Numbered from the stretch's first letter, positions 25,842 to 34,480 are shown. The stretch is DNA of 64,000 nt from Kordia algicida OT-1 (GCF_000154725.1 NZ_DS544873.1:3113397-3177396); one strand, 5' to 3'. Program-made: numbers and translations. Notes: a model not told the origin generated them from the sequence alone.

Positions 25842-25960
25842 CAATGTTCAATGTTCAATGTTCAATGTTCAATGTTCAGTGTTCAATGTTCAGTGTTCAA
25901 TGTTCAGTGTTCAGTGTTCAGTGTTCAGTGTTCAGTGTTCAGTGTTCAGTGTTCAGTGTT
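25842..25960 (+). repeat. Seventeen-copy heptanucleotide tandem repeat
   Basis: Exactly 119 bases, 17 units of seven. Units 1-5, 7 and 9 read CAATGTT; units 6, 8 and 10-17 read CAGTGTT, so variants are alternating in the middle and uniform at the 3' end, as expected from slippage or unequal exchange. It lies between the Crp-like gene and the T9SS propeller gene, ending 150 bases before the start codon at 26111. The frame happens to be open through it, but the translation is a low-complexity peptide and not part of the protein. The rest of the 25804-26110 gap shows nothing else. Confidence 0.95.
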
Positions 25961-26110
25961 TTAAACTGCTCAATCTTTGATAATAAATTGACAATCTTAC
26001 CATTAAAACTATCTGAATTCCATATTTTTACAAACGATTCTTTGCATTTACTACAACGGATCGCAACTTTTTGCCTCGATTTTATTGTATTACCAGACAA
26101 AATGTTCGCT

Positions 26111-29100
26111 ATGAAAAAAACATTACTACTATTTGTATTACTATGTACAATTGTTGGATATTCCCAACAATCTCCAAAACCAGACATTTCAAACCAACTT
26201 TACAAAGAAGCGCCTTCTTGGGCAAAACTCATGTACAGTGAAAACCCAAATGTGAATACCGTTGATGATTTGTATGCTTCGTATTATAAAACAAATCCAT
26301 ATGTAAAATCATTTCACACACAATATTACAAAAGGTGGCGCAGAGCAATCAATCCTTTTTTAAATGCGGAAGGTTTTTACGATCACTCAAAAAAATTAGC
26401 AGCTATTGAAGCGGCACGAACGCTAAAAAATTCTCAAAATAGCAATCCAGAAATGGGCAATTGGTCGCCTATTGGTCCTTATGAAAGTTACCGTCCTGGC
26501 GGAACCATTTTAAGTGGCGCACAAACCAATGTGTATTGCATTGCGCAATGTTTAAATGTCCCAAACACTTTGTATTGCGGTACCGAGTCTGGAGAAATAT
26601 ACAAAACAGTAAATGGTGGCGATACTTGGACAAACGCTTCCAAAACTTTAGTAACAACGTTAGCTCCGCAAGCTGTGATTGCAAATGGTGGTGTGCGAGC
26701 AATGGCGGTTCATCCTACGAATCCTGATATTGTATATGCAGGTTCGGGAAGTGAAGTTTTTAAAACTACAGATGGCGGTGTTTCTTGGACAGTCGTTTTT
26801 GATAGTAATATTGCCTTATCTGGTTATATCGAAAATCCCGCAGAAATATTTATCAATCCAACAAATCCTGATATCGTATTTTTGGCAGGAAAAGCAGGTG
26901 TTCACAGAACTATAAATGGTGGAACAACTTGGACAAGAGTGATTGTAAACGAATGTTTTGACTTAAAACCGCAACCCGGAAATCCAAATACATTATATGT
27001 TGTACGGCGCAACACGGCAACAAATACTCATCAATTTTTAAAATCTACCGATGGTGGAGTGGTATGGATTGCACAAACAACAGGTTGGTACAATTCTACC
27101 GATCCAAATAGAAGCGTTGTTGGTGCAAGATTGGCAGTAAGTGAAGCTGATGCGAACAAAGTGTATGCCTTTTTAATTGGAGACTCCAAAGCTGGCGATA
27201 ATGGTTTTATTGGTGTATATCGAAGTGATGATGCTGGCGTTTCTTGGACAAACACGATGGGTTATGATGGCGCACCTTACACAGCAACACATCCAAATTT
27301 ATTAAACTCAGATACTTCTGCCACAGGTTTTAATCAAGGATTTTATAACTGTGCTGCAACCGCATCCAATACAGATGCCAATCAGGTGTTGGTTGGTGGA
27401 ATTGGAATGTGGCGATCTAACGATGGCGGACAAACGTTTACTTGTATTTATAATTATGGTTGCGGAACATATAATCCGATGCATGTTGATATGCAAGATT
27501 TTAGATCGTTTGGAAATGAATATTGGGCAACAACTGATGGCGGTGTTTTTAAATCGAATGACTTATTTGCCTCACAACCAGAATTTAAAATGAATGGCGT
27601 ACACGGAACGGATTTTTGGGGATTTGGCTCTGGTTGGAATCGTGATTTATTAGTTGGGGGAACATTTCACAATGGTGTTGATGTCTACTCAGAAGGATTT
27701 CCTTTTGGAGTCTTTCTCGATTTAGGCGGTGGCGAACCTGCTTCTGGTTATGTAAATCCGGGAACCGAACAAATATATTCAACCAATATTGGAAGCCGAT
27801 TTATTCCAAATACACTCAGTGGAGCAATCGTAAATGCTTCTATGGGATTAGCACCAACAGAAGAACCTTGGTTTGCACAATCGTCTGAAATGGAATTTCA
27901 TCCAGATTGCTACAATCATGTGTATTTAGGAAACGACAATCAGTTATTTAAAAGTGTAGATGCTGGCGCAAGTTATGATGCAGTTTATACAGCTCCTGCA
28001 AATAGTACGGTATTAGGTATTGAAATTTCACGCACCAATACAGATACCATGTATATTGTAGTACGAACGAATTCTGCAACACCGTATTTGGTAAAAACTA
28101 CTGATGATTGGGCAACAACGAGCATTATTACACTGCCAAATGTAAATACAACATTAGCATTAATTAGTCTTGACCCTGAGAACGATCAAACAATTTGGAT
28201 GGCTTTTCCACGCGGAAATAATGGAAATAAAGTATATAAAAGTGTTGATGGTGGAACAACGTGGAGTAATGAAACCTCTAGCAATTTAGACGGACAAAAT
28301 ATTCAAGTTTTAACAACAATTGGCGGAACAGATGGTGGCGTGTATATTGCTACAGGAATGTCTGTTTATTATAAAAATAATTCGATGTCTTCATGGACTT
28401 TAGATAATAACAATTTACCTGCAACGATTAGTGCAAACGACTTACGTCCGTTTTATAGAGATGGAAAAATTCGTTTGGCAAGTTATGGAAAAGGAGTTTG
28501 GGAAAGCAGTTTGTTTGAAGCACCTTCGCGACCTGTCGCAAAAATTATGGTAGATAAATTAACGGCAACTTGCGCAGGAGATATTTTTTATTTTGATGAT
28601 TTTTCTATGCTGAATCACACCAACGCAACGTGGGCATGGACGTTTGAAAATGCTAATATTGCGACATCTTCTTTACGAAATCCGCAAGTGACTTTCAATA
28701 GTACAGGAGATCATTTAGTAACACTAACTGTAACAAATGAAGCTGGTGTTTCGTCTAGCGATTCGATGACAATTTCTGTGGAAGCATTAACAAATACTGC
28801 ATTAGAAGAAGATTTTGAAGTTGCGTTTGTTCCAGATGGTTGGCGACAAGAATCTACAGGAAACTATACGTGGAGTTATGAAAATACCGTTGGTGGTTTT
28901 GGGCAAAGTACCAATTCGATGTTTGTTAATAATTATGTGATTTCTCAAGTGGGAACACATTGCGATATCATTGCTCCTCTCAATATGCTCAACACAGATG
29001 CTGCAGATGCTACACTTACATTTGATGTAGCGTATGCGTTATATTCAAGTGCGTATGAAGATGGTTTGGAAGTAGAAGTTTCTACCGATTGCGGAATGAC

Positions 29101-29572
29101 ATGGACAAACGTATACAGCAAATACGGAAGTGTGTTAGCGACCGCACCAAATACGACAGCACAGTTTGTACCTACGGCCACACAATGGCGAGAAGAATCT
29201 ATTGATTTGACAAGCTTTATTGGCAATGAAAATGTACAAATAAAGTTCAGAAATGTGAATGCATACGGACAAGCGTTGTATGTTGACAATATCAATTTGG
29301 GGAGAACGTTAAGTGTTGGAGAAGTTGCCTCAGAAGCAATTACTTTCTACCCAAATCCTGTAAAAAGTAACAATGCCGTTTTTGTAAAAAGCACCAAAAA
29401 CGAAGACATTAAATTTTCATTATATAACCTTCAAGGAAAATTAATTGGAACTATTTTTACACAAACCAACAAAGCGATTCCAACACAACAATGGAATTTA
29501 AGTGCTGGAATTTACATGTACAATATCCGATCAAATAATAAGATTAAAAAAGGAAAATTGATTGTGTATTAA
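26111..29572 (+). CDS. T9SS-exported BNR/sortilin-like protein with PKD and jelly-roll domains
   Basis: 1153 residues from the ATG at 26111, where a proper signal peptide begins (MKKTLLLFVLLCTIVGYSQ). Repeated Asp-box turns (KTVNGGDTWT, KTTDGGVSWT, RTINGGTTWT, RSDDAGVSWT, KSVDGGTTWS) build beta-propellers over about 110-800. A PKD domain follows (FDDFSMLNHTNATWAWTFENA ... HLVTLTVTNEAG, about 820-895), then a MAM/jelly-roll-like adhesion domain (about 900-1065). The end is a T9SS type A sorting domain (ITFYPNPVKSNNAVFV ... GIYMYNIRSNNKIKKGKLIVY). The product is expected at the cell surface or outside. Binding or hydrolysis of a polymer is plausible but unproven. Confidence 0.93.
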   Translation: MKKTLLLFVLLCTIVGYSQQSPKPDISNQLYKEAPSWAKLMYSENPNVNTVDDLYASYYKTNPYVKSFHTQYYKRWRRAINPFLNAEGFYDHSKKLAAIEAARTLKNSQNSNPEMGNWSPIGPYESYRPGGTILSGAQTNVYCIAQCLNVPNTLYCGTESGEIYKTVNGGDTWTNASKTLVTTLAPQAVIANGGVRAMAVHPTNPDIVYAGSGSEVFKTTDGGVSWTVVFDSNIALSGYIENPAEIFINPTNPDIVFLAGKAGVHRTINGGTTWTRVIVNECFDLKPQPGNPNTLYVVRRNTATNTHQFLKSTDGGVVWIAQTTGWYNSTDPNRSVVGARLAVSEADANKVYAFLIGDSKAGDNGFIGVYRSDDAGVSWTNTMGYDGAPYTATHPNLLNSDTSATGFNQGFYNCAATASNTDANQVLVGGIGMWRSNDGGQTFTCIYNYGCGTYNPMHVDMQDFRSFGNEYWATTDGGVFKSNDLFASQPEFKMNGVHGTDFWGFGSGWNRDLLVGGTFHNGVDVYSEGFPFGVFLDLGGGEPASGYVNPGTEQIYSTNIGSRFIPNTLSGAIVNASMGLAPTEEPWFAQSSEMEFHPDCYNHVYLGNDNQLFKSVDAGASYDAVYTAPANSTVLGIEISRTNTDTMYIVVRTNSATPYLVKTTDDWATTSIITLPNVNTTLALISLDPENDQTIWMAFPRGNNGNKVYKSVDGGTTWSNETSSNLDGQNIQVLTTIGGTDGGVYIATGMSVYYKNNSMSSWTLDNNNLPATISANDLRPFYRDGKIRLASYGKGVWESSLFEAPSRPVAKIMVDKLTATCAGDIFYFDDFSMLNHTNATWAWTFENANIATSSLRNPQVTFNSTGDHLVTLTVTNEAGVSSSDSMTISVEALTNTALEEDFEVAFVPDGWRQESTGNYTWSYENTVGGFGQSTNSMFVNNYVISQVGTHCDIIAPLNMLNTDAADATLTFDVAYALYSSAYEDGLEVEVSTDCGMTWTNVYSKYGSVLATAPNTTAQFVPTATQWREESIDLTSFIGNENVQIKFRNVNAYGQALYVDNINLGRTLSVGEVASEAITFYPNPVKSNNAVFVKSTKNEDIKFSLYNLQGKLIGTIFTQTNKAIPTQQWNLSAGIYMYNIRSNNKIKKGKLIVY

Positions 29573-29640
29573 TCGATAATTATATTGAATACAGTAGAAA
29601 TACAAATTTTTATACTAAATAATAAATAACAAACTATCAA

Positions 29641-29748
29641 TTCGAATGATTTTTCGCAATAGGATTAAGAAAATTTATATCGAGAATAGCTAGTAAAATC
29701 AAAGTACATCTCGATACAAATTTGTTCCACAAATTCACTCGATGTGAC
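29641..29748. repeat. Imperfect inverted-repeat element (TTCGAGTGA / TATCGAGA family)
   Basis: The left arm TTCGAATGATTTTTCG...TATCGAGAAT (29641-29688) is answered by TCTCGATACA...TTCACTCGATGTGAC (about 29709-29748). The same left arm appears at 18488, 46091 (opposite order) and 50485. It occupies most of the gap between the T9SS protein and the Xaa-Pro peptidase genes; no gene is seen in 29573-29866. Confidence 0.65.
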
Positions 29749-29866
29749 ATGTGATACCAATTCAGAATTATGAATTCAGAATTACAAATTGAAAAAACGC
29801 CATTTGGCTACATCATTCCTTTTTTGTTTGATTATTTTTGAAGAAACACATAAAAAAGTATCAAAA

Positions 29867-31156
29867 ATGAAATACCATCCTATAGATCGCAATTTATTTA
29901 TAAAGAATAGAAAAAACTTCATGGCTCAGATGAAACCAAGTAGTCTAGCAGTGTTTAATTCAAATGATATTTACCCAATTAGCGCAGACAGCACCATGCC
30001 GTTTGAGCAACACAGAGACATCTTTTATTTAAGTGGTGTAGATCAAGAGGAAAGTATTTTAGTATTATTTCCTGATGCTCCAAAAGAGAAACACCGTGAA
30101 ATTTTATTCTTAAAAGAAACCAACGAGCATATCGCTATTTGGGAAGGTGAAAAACTGACCAAAGAAGCCGCATTGAAGACTTCAGGAATAAAAACCGTGT
30201 ATTGGTTGCAAGATTTGGAAAAAATCATGTTTGAAATCATGACGCAATGCGATACCGTGTACATCAACACCAACGAACATTACCGTGCGAATGTAGAAAC
30301 CGAAACGCGTGAAGATCGTTTTACAAAATGGTTAAAAGATAAATATCCTGCACACAGCGTGGCAAAAAGCAATCCGATTTTACAGCGTTTGCGTTCTGTG
30401 AAAGATCCGATTGAGTTAGATTTGATGCAAAAAGCCTGTGATATTACTGAAAAAGGCTTCCGCCGATTGCTCAACTTTGTAAAACCTGGCGTTTGGGAAT
30501 ATGAAATTGAAGCCGAATTGATGCACGAATTTTTACGAAATCGCTCAAAAAAGTTTGCTTACACACCAATTATAGCCGCTGGAAACAACGCGAATGTATT
30601 ACACTATATTGAAAACAATCAACAATGTAAAGCGGGCGATTTAATTTTGATGGATGTTGGTGCAGAATATGCAAATTATTCAAGCGATATGACGCGTACC
30701 ATTCCTGTGTCTGGACGTTTTTCTGAACGTCAAAAAGCAGTATACAACGCTGTAAATCGCGTGAAAGATGATGCTACAAAAATGTTGGTTCCAGGAACTG
30801 ATTGGGCAGATTATCACGTAGAAGTTGGAAAACTCATGACCTCCGAATTGTTAGGTTTAGGTTTGCTTGACAAAGCTGATGTACAAAACGAAAACCCAGA
30901 TTGGCCAGCGTATAAAAAATACTTCATGCACGGAACGTCACATCATATCGGATTGGACACACACGATTACGGAATTTTAACCGAACCAATGACTGCGAAT
31001 ATGGTTTTTACCGTAGAACCAGGAATTTACATTCCCGAAGAAGGTTTTGGAATTCGTTTGGAAGATGATGTTGTCATTCAAGAAACTGGCGAACCATTTA
31101 ACTTAATGCGCAACATTCCTATTGAAGCTGATGAAATTGAAGATTTGATGAATTAG
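29867..31156 (+). CDS. pepP: Xaa-Pro aminopeptidase (M24B)
   Basis: 429 residues from MKYHPIDRNLFIKNRKNF at 29867; upstream in-frame codons lack family similarity. An N-terminal AMP_N domain (about 1-150) is followed by the pita-bread metallopeptidase. The dinuclear metal ligands are visible: Asp in LMDVGAEYANY, Asp in SSDMTRTIPVSG, His in HGTSHHIGLDTHD, Glu in TVEPGIYIPEEGFG and Glu in GIRLEDDVVI. It removes N-terminal residues preceding proline in the cytoplasm. A hairpin terminator follows directly. Confidence 0.94.
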   Translation: MKYHPIDRNLFIKNRKNFMAQMKPSSLAVFNSNDIYPISADSTMPFEQHRDIFYLSGVDQEESILVLFPDAPKEKHREILFLKETNEHIAIWEGEKLTKEAALKTSGIKTVYWLQDLEKIMFEIMTQCDTVYINTNEHYRANVETETREDRFTKWLKDKYPAHSVAKSNPILQRLRSVKDPIELDLMQKACDITEKGFRRLLNFVKPGVWEYEIEAELMHEFLRNRSKKFAYTPIIAAGNNANVLHYIENNQQCKAGDLILMDVGAEYANYSSDMTRTIPVSGRFSERQKAVYNAVNRVKDDATKMLVPGTDWADYHVEVGKLMTSELLGLGLLDKADVQNENPDWPAYKKYFMHGTSHHIGLDTHDYGILTEPMTANMVFTVEPGIYIPEEGFGIRLEDDVVIQETGEPFNLMRNIPIEADEIEDLMN

Positions 31157-31184
31157 ATACTAAGTCTTTACTAGACATAGTTTC

Positions 31185-31230
31185 GGGTGATTTTTGGAGC
31201 TAAATTGTTTCAAAAATCACCCTATTTTTT
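31185..31230 (+). terminator. Rho-independent terminator of the Xaa-Pro aminopeptidase gene
   Basis: GGGTGATTTTTG (31185-31196) and CAAAAATCACCC (31211-31222) form a perfect 12-base stem followed by TATTTTTT. It ends only 12 bases before the next start codon. Confidence 0.85.
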
Positions 31231-31242
31231 GTATCTTTCTTT

Positions 31243-31869
31243 ATGAAGAAAAAAGTCGAATATTCGCTATCAGCACCGTTAATTCCTATTGAACCATACG
31301 AACACATTCGCATGCGTCCGCAGTGGTATTTTACCGAACTCTTTGAGGAAAAAAAACTTGATTCACTTCCGTTAGAAATTGTTAAATATGCAATCGATCA
31401 AAACAGTACAATTATTACGGTAAACTTGTATACTGATATTTTTTCTGTTGAATTTAACAAAGGAATGTCGCTAGAAACGCATCATCGTTACGAAGGCGAT
31501 ATTACGAAAGCAGAAGCTGTTTTGTTGGAGATTTCAAATTATGTATCGTTTCGAAAAAAAGATGATCTGCAATCTGGTCTTAATGGCTCTGTTGGATTGA
31601 TACGAATTAACGCCGCTTCTGAATGGTGTAAATTACTCACCTATTCAAACGGACAAAAAGGGGAATTCCATTTTAAGGAAGGAGAAACCGAAACGAGAAC
31701 TATCTGCGGAAGCGACGAAAAGAAGAATTATACGAAAATTACCGTAAAACCTGATGCGACTATTTTTCCTGACTTAAAAATTAATCCGAAGACACTGCAA
31801 GAAAAGATTGATAATGTGCGTAAAAAACTGAATGGTTTTGACGTTCAGCTTGTTACCGAAATTTATTAA
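31243..31869 (+). CDS. Degenerate GyrB/ParE ATPase-domain-like protein
   Basis: 208 residues, no signal peptide. The sequence aligns in order with the N-terminal half of type II topoisomerase B subunits: EHIRMRPQWYF corresponds to E-x-VRxRPGMYIG; EIVKYAIDQN to the N-box; FNKGMSLETHH to DNGRGIPxxxH; AEAVLLEISNYVSFRKKDDLQSGLNGSVGLIRINAASEW to the AEVVLTxLHAGGKF...GGLHGVGxSVVNALSEW loop; and ITVKPDATIF to TxTFxPDxxIF. The ATP-contacting residues (N-box Asn, GRGI glycines, most of the GLHGVG loop) are changed, and the toprim part is missing. It is probably a non-catalytic GHKL paralogue; function unknown. Compact gene between two terminators. Confidence 0.75.
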   Translation: MKKKVEYSLSAPLIPIEPYEHIRMRPQWYFTELFEEKKLDSLPLEIVKYAIDQNSTIITVNLYTDIFSVEFNKGMSLETHHRYEGDITKAEAVLLEISNYVSFRKKDDLQSGLNGSVGLIRINAASEWCKLLTYSNGQKGEFHFKEGETETRTICGSDEKKNYTKITVKPDATIFPDLKINPKTLQEKIDNVRKKLNGFDVQLVTEIY

Positions 31870-31875
31870 AGTAAA

Positions 31876-31900
31876 AAAGCACGCATTTTCAGCGTGCTTT
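31876..31900. terminator. Bidirectional hairpin terminator
   Basis: AAAGCACGC (31876-31884) and GCGTGCTTT (31892-31900) make a perfect 9-base, G+C-rich stem with flanking A and T runs, between the convergent genes ending at 31869 and 31930. Confidence 0.8.
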
Positions 31901-31929
31901 ATTCAATCAATCATGAAAAAAAATAGTAG

Positions 31930-32310
31930 TTACTTTACTACTAAAGTATATTGAGGTGTTGGATTTAGCGGGCAAAAATATACATATTCCCCTTTTTTGA
32001 GTGTCACTTCTTTAGAATGTCCACTTGTATTATTTTTTACAACTTCCGTTACGTACGCGTTTTTAATATGGTTTGCAGCATCTGTTTTTCCTTTTGGCGC
32101 TAATACAAATCCTACGTCATGTCCAACGCCAGTATTCGCGATTTCAAATACGTACGTTCCTGGAGAAAGTGTAATTGATTTTTGGGTGAATTCACCTTTT
32201 GTTTGTTCTAAAGAAACCGTTTTCACGTCTTTCTTCATCATTTTGTTTTGTGCTTGTGTAGTGATTGAAAATCCTACGAATACTACTAAAATTGCGATTA
32301 ATTTTTTCAT
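31930..32310 (-). CDS. Exported cupredoxin-like protein
   Basis: 126 residues with a signal peptide (1-21, ending TTQAQ). The mature part is a plastocyanin/cupredoxin-like beta-sandwich: ITLSPGTYVFEIANTGVGHDVGFVLAPKG, then VTLKKGEYVYFCPLNPTPQYTLVVK. The first copper-type His (His64 in GVGHDVGF) and the Cys (Cys113 in YFCPLN) are present, but the His and Met that normally follow the Cys are replaced by PTPQY. Copper binding may therefore be altered or lost. Periplasmic, monocistronic, and faces a shared terminator with the GyrB-like gene. Confidence 0.82.
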   Translation of the reverse strand: MKKLIAILVVFVGFSITTQAQNKMMKKDVKTVSLEQTKGEFTQKSITLSPGTYVFEIANTGVGHDVGFVLAPKGKTDAANHIKNAYVTEVVKNNTSGHSKEVTLKKGEYVYFCPLNPTPQYTLVVK

Positions 32311-32409
32311 CTTTTATTTCTTTTAAAATGTATGTTTATGATTATGTATGTTGAAATGAATTCCTGAATCTTATTCCTAAAACTCAGGAAATTCAAATTA
32401 TTTTTGTGA

Positions 32410-32434
32410 GATTCTGAATCGAGTTCAGAATGAC
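32410..32434. repeat. Short palindrome GATTCTGAATCGAGTTCAGAATGAC
   Basis: ATTCTGAA...TTCAGAAT arms around a short loop, upstream of the convergently placed AhpD-like gene end. Related copies are at 20777, 40187, 40711 and 41638. Confidence 0.6.
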
Positions 32435-32441
32435 GTTATTG

Positions 32442-32999
32442 CTATTGTGTTACCGAAAATTTTCCTGCTTCTACACTTGGGAAATCGATTTCAGTTTCCG
32501 CAATATGATTTACATAGTTTGTTAAGGTGTTTGAAACTACATTTAAAACGATTTCTAAAATAGCTCCATCGTCATAACCTGCTGCTTTTACAGCGGCAAT
32601 TTCTTCTCCTGTTACTTGTCCTCTATTTTTGGTAACGCTTTGTGCAAATTGCAATCCTGCTTGTACTTTTGCGTCATTTGCCAATCCTTGTCTGCTTGCT
32701 TCCGTTTGTTCTTCTGTTAATCCGTTCATCTTTCCAATGGCAGTATGTGCAGATAAGCAATAGTTACATGAATTTTCTTCCGCGATTGCTAAGGCTAATT
32801 GTTCTCTGAATTTGTTGCTAAAGTTTCCACTTCCTGTCAATTCTCCCAAACTCAAATACGTTTGTAAAGTTGCTGGAGAATTTCCAAATACTTTGATAAG
32901 GTTTGGAATAAATCCTAATTTCTTTTGAACGGCGTCAAATAATTCTTTTGATTTTCCTGTTGTTGTTTCTGGGTTTAATGTTTCAATTCGTGTGCTCAT
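32442..32999 (-). CDS. Carboxymuconolactone decarboxylase / AhpD-family protein
   Basis: 185 residues, all helical. The AhpD-type active site ENSCNYCLSAHTAIG (CxxC with downstream His, about residues 70-84) is present. The family covers alkylhydroperoxidase-like peroxidases and uncharacterised CMD proteins; this uncharacterised peroxidase-related type is common in Flavobacteriaceae. Its likely role is thiol-dependent peroxide or electrophile reduction in the cytoplasm. A 32-residue CxxC protein is encoded just upstream (33069-33167) in the same direction, about 70 bases away, and may be co-transcribed. Confidence 0.9.
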   Translation of the reverse strand: MSTRIETLNPETTTGKSKELFDAVQKKLGFIPNLIKVFGNSPATLQTYLSLGELTGSGNFSNKFREQLALAIAEENSCNYCLSAHTAIGKMNGLTEEQTEASRQGLANDAKVQAGLQFAQSVTKNRGQVTGEEIAAVKAAGYDDGAILEIVLNVVSNTLTNYVNHIAETEIDFPSVEAGKFSVTQ

Positions 33000-33020
33000 A
33001 ATTTTGTTTTTCCTTGTTTG

Positions 33021-33044
33021 TCATTCCTGCGAAGGCAGGAATCT
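33021..33044. repeat. Short palindrome TCATTCCTGCGAAGGCAGGAATCT
   Basis: ATTCCTGC/GCAGGAAT arms around GAAG. A diverged copy (ATTCTTGCCTACGCAGGAATGAC) lies at 51282-51305. Confidence 0.7.
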
Positions 33045-33068
33045 GTTTTTATTATTAATTCTGATGTT

Positions 33069-33167
33069 TTAATTTTTGCATTCGCAGATTTGTCTTTCTG
33101 GATATTGCTCGTCGTACTCTTGATATCCCCAACAATTAGGGCAATTGGTATTTTGTATGTCTTTCAT
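33069..33167 (-). CDS. 32-residue CxxC/CxC protein
   Basis: Starts with ATG at 33167 and stops at 33069; the protein opens MKDIQNTNCPNCWGYQEYD and ends ICECKN. The CPNCW pair and the C-terminal CEC could bind one zinc ion. The reading is too short for routine gene finding, but the composition (Tyr, Glu, Gln, paired Cys) is protein-like and the place directly upstream of the AhpD-like gene suggests a shared transcript. A function in redox or zinc handling is only a guess. Confidence 0.55.
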   Translation of the reverse strand: MKDIQNTNCPNCWGYQEYDEQYPERQICECKN

Positions 33168-33628
33168 AATTCTATTTTTTATTTCGACTCCGCTCAATGT
33201 GATAGATTTTAATAATTGGTTGCGAAGTATTAATTACAATGCAAAGATGCGGCAGAAAGACATGCCAAGAAATGGACAAAAGTTCCTAAGCGTTGGACAA
33301 ATGGGATTTAGACAGTTAGATTGCTAGATTTTTAGATTTTTTTAATGTGTTTTTGGGCTTGAAATGGTTATTTCTATGGAAACTGAAGTCTGTTTTTTTG
33401 AACTAGAGAGGTTTTGGGTGTTGGGTTTTGGGTTGTGGGTTGTGGGTTGTGGGTTGTGGGTTGTGGGTTGTGGGTTGTGAGTATTCTTTGAAACTTTTTA
33501 GAAAAAAGAAATTAGTACTACTTTAAAAATTGCTTCATCATTTTCATCGTAAAGATGTTTCTAAGATTTCTAATAATCTAAAAGCAAAGCGTATCTATAT
33601 TCCTGTCTATAAAGGAATGACAAAAAAT
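33168..33628. other. Gene-free stretch with repeat fragments
   Basis: No gene is supported in this 461-base gap. It contains a TTTCGACTCCGCTCAATGTG fragment (about 33180-33200), the heptamer array at 33430-33478 and a CTAAAAGCAAAGCG fragment near 33580. Both flanking genes are on the minus strand. Confidence 0.6.
33430..33478 (+). repeat. Seven-copy heptanucleotide repeat GGGTTGT
   Basis: Exactly 49 bases, seven identical units of GGGTTGT, preceded by diverged units (GGGTGTT, GGGTTTT). G-rich runs of three at every seventh base could allow G-quadruplex formation. The perfect identity of all units suggests recent expansion. Confidence 0.93.
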
Positions 33629-34480
33629 CTACTTTTTATATTCCGCTTTAAAAGAAAGAGGTGATTTTTGAATGGCCTTGGTAAAGAATCGTGAAAAATA
33701 TGCCGGATCGTTAAATCCTAAGTCAAAAGCGATTTCTTTAACAGATTGTTCGGAGTACAACAATTGTCGTTTGGCTTCTAAGATGATTCTATTTTTTATA
33801 AAATCGCTTGGTGTCGTTGTCCCTAGTTTTTGGAAGTGTTTGGAAATTGATTTTGGCGAAATTCCCAGACGTTCAGCATACGCTGAAACAGCATGCATTT
33901 TCTTGAAATTTTGTTCTACCAAAACACTGAAGTCTTTGTAAAGTTTTGTTTCTGTTTCCTCTTTTACTACAAAATCAGCAGTTTTTATACGTACCGAATG
34001 AATGATAAATTGTTTCAAATATGCTTGCAACATATCGTACTGTCCTGAGTTTTCATTGTTAAACTCCTCAATCAAATCTTCTAACAGTAAACTTAAACGT
34101 TGTACATCTTTTGATTTCGGAATCACAAAAGGCGCATCGTACACATTATTAAACAATACACCATTACACGAAATTTCTTTGTCATGTGTTTGAATGCAAT
34201 AAAAATCACGTTGAAACGATAGTTTATACGCTTCTTTAATTTTTTCAGAACTTACCGAAAAGACCTGTCCCGGCGACAAAAAGAAGATAATATTTCCATC
34301 AAATGTGTATTCTTCAAAATCGATATGATACGTTCCTTTTCCTTCTTTTATCCAATAAATCGTATAAGAATCTACTTGCTCAGGTTTGTTAACTACACAA
34401 GCTTTTTCAAACTGTACGACACTGAGTGAAAATGTATTTTGATACGTATATGTAGAAATATCCTGAACTGCCATAAACAA
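33629..34480 (-). CDS. AraC-family transcription regulator
   Basis: 283 residues (a start two codons later, at MAVQD, is equally possible). An N-terminal cupin-like sensing domain (about 15-180) is followed by a double helix-turn-helix (about 185-280): VSAYAERLGISPKSISKHFQKLG and the conserved VKEIAFDLGFNDPAYFSRFFTKAIQKSPLSFK. It is probably a one-component activator responding to a small molecule. It stands alone; the nearest upstream gene is the branched-chain amino acid transporter about 220 bases away, with repeats in between. Target genes unknown. Confidence 0.93.
   Translation of the reverse strand: MFMAVQDISTYTYQNTFSLSVVQFEKACVVNKPEQVDSYTIYWIKEGKGTYHIDFEEYTFDGNIIFFLSPGQVFSVSSEKIKEAYKLSFQRDFYCIQTHDKEISCNGVLFNNVYDAPFVIPKSKDVQRLSLLLEDLIEEFNNENSGQYDMLQAYLKQFIIHSVRIKTADFVVKEETETKLYKDFSVLVEQNFKKMHAVSAYAERLGISPKSISKHFQKLGTTTPSDFIKNRIILEAKRQLLYSEQSVKEIAFDLGFNDPAYFSRFFTKAIQKSPLSFKAEYKK

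Noticed and set aside
25842-25960. Possible CRISPR array
   Set aside because: Units are only seven bases long with no spacers; it is a simple tandem repeat.
25844-26110. In-frame N-terminal extension of the T9SS propeller protein through the heptamer array
   Set aside because: It translates to a repetitive MFNVQCS-like peptide, and a clean signal peptide begins at 26111.
22171-29572. Sialidase or sortilin-receptor function for the two BNR proteins
   Set aside because: Asp-box propeller repeats alone do not show activity; the catalytic arginines and tyrosine/glutamate of sialidases are not evident.
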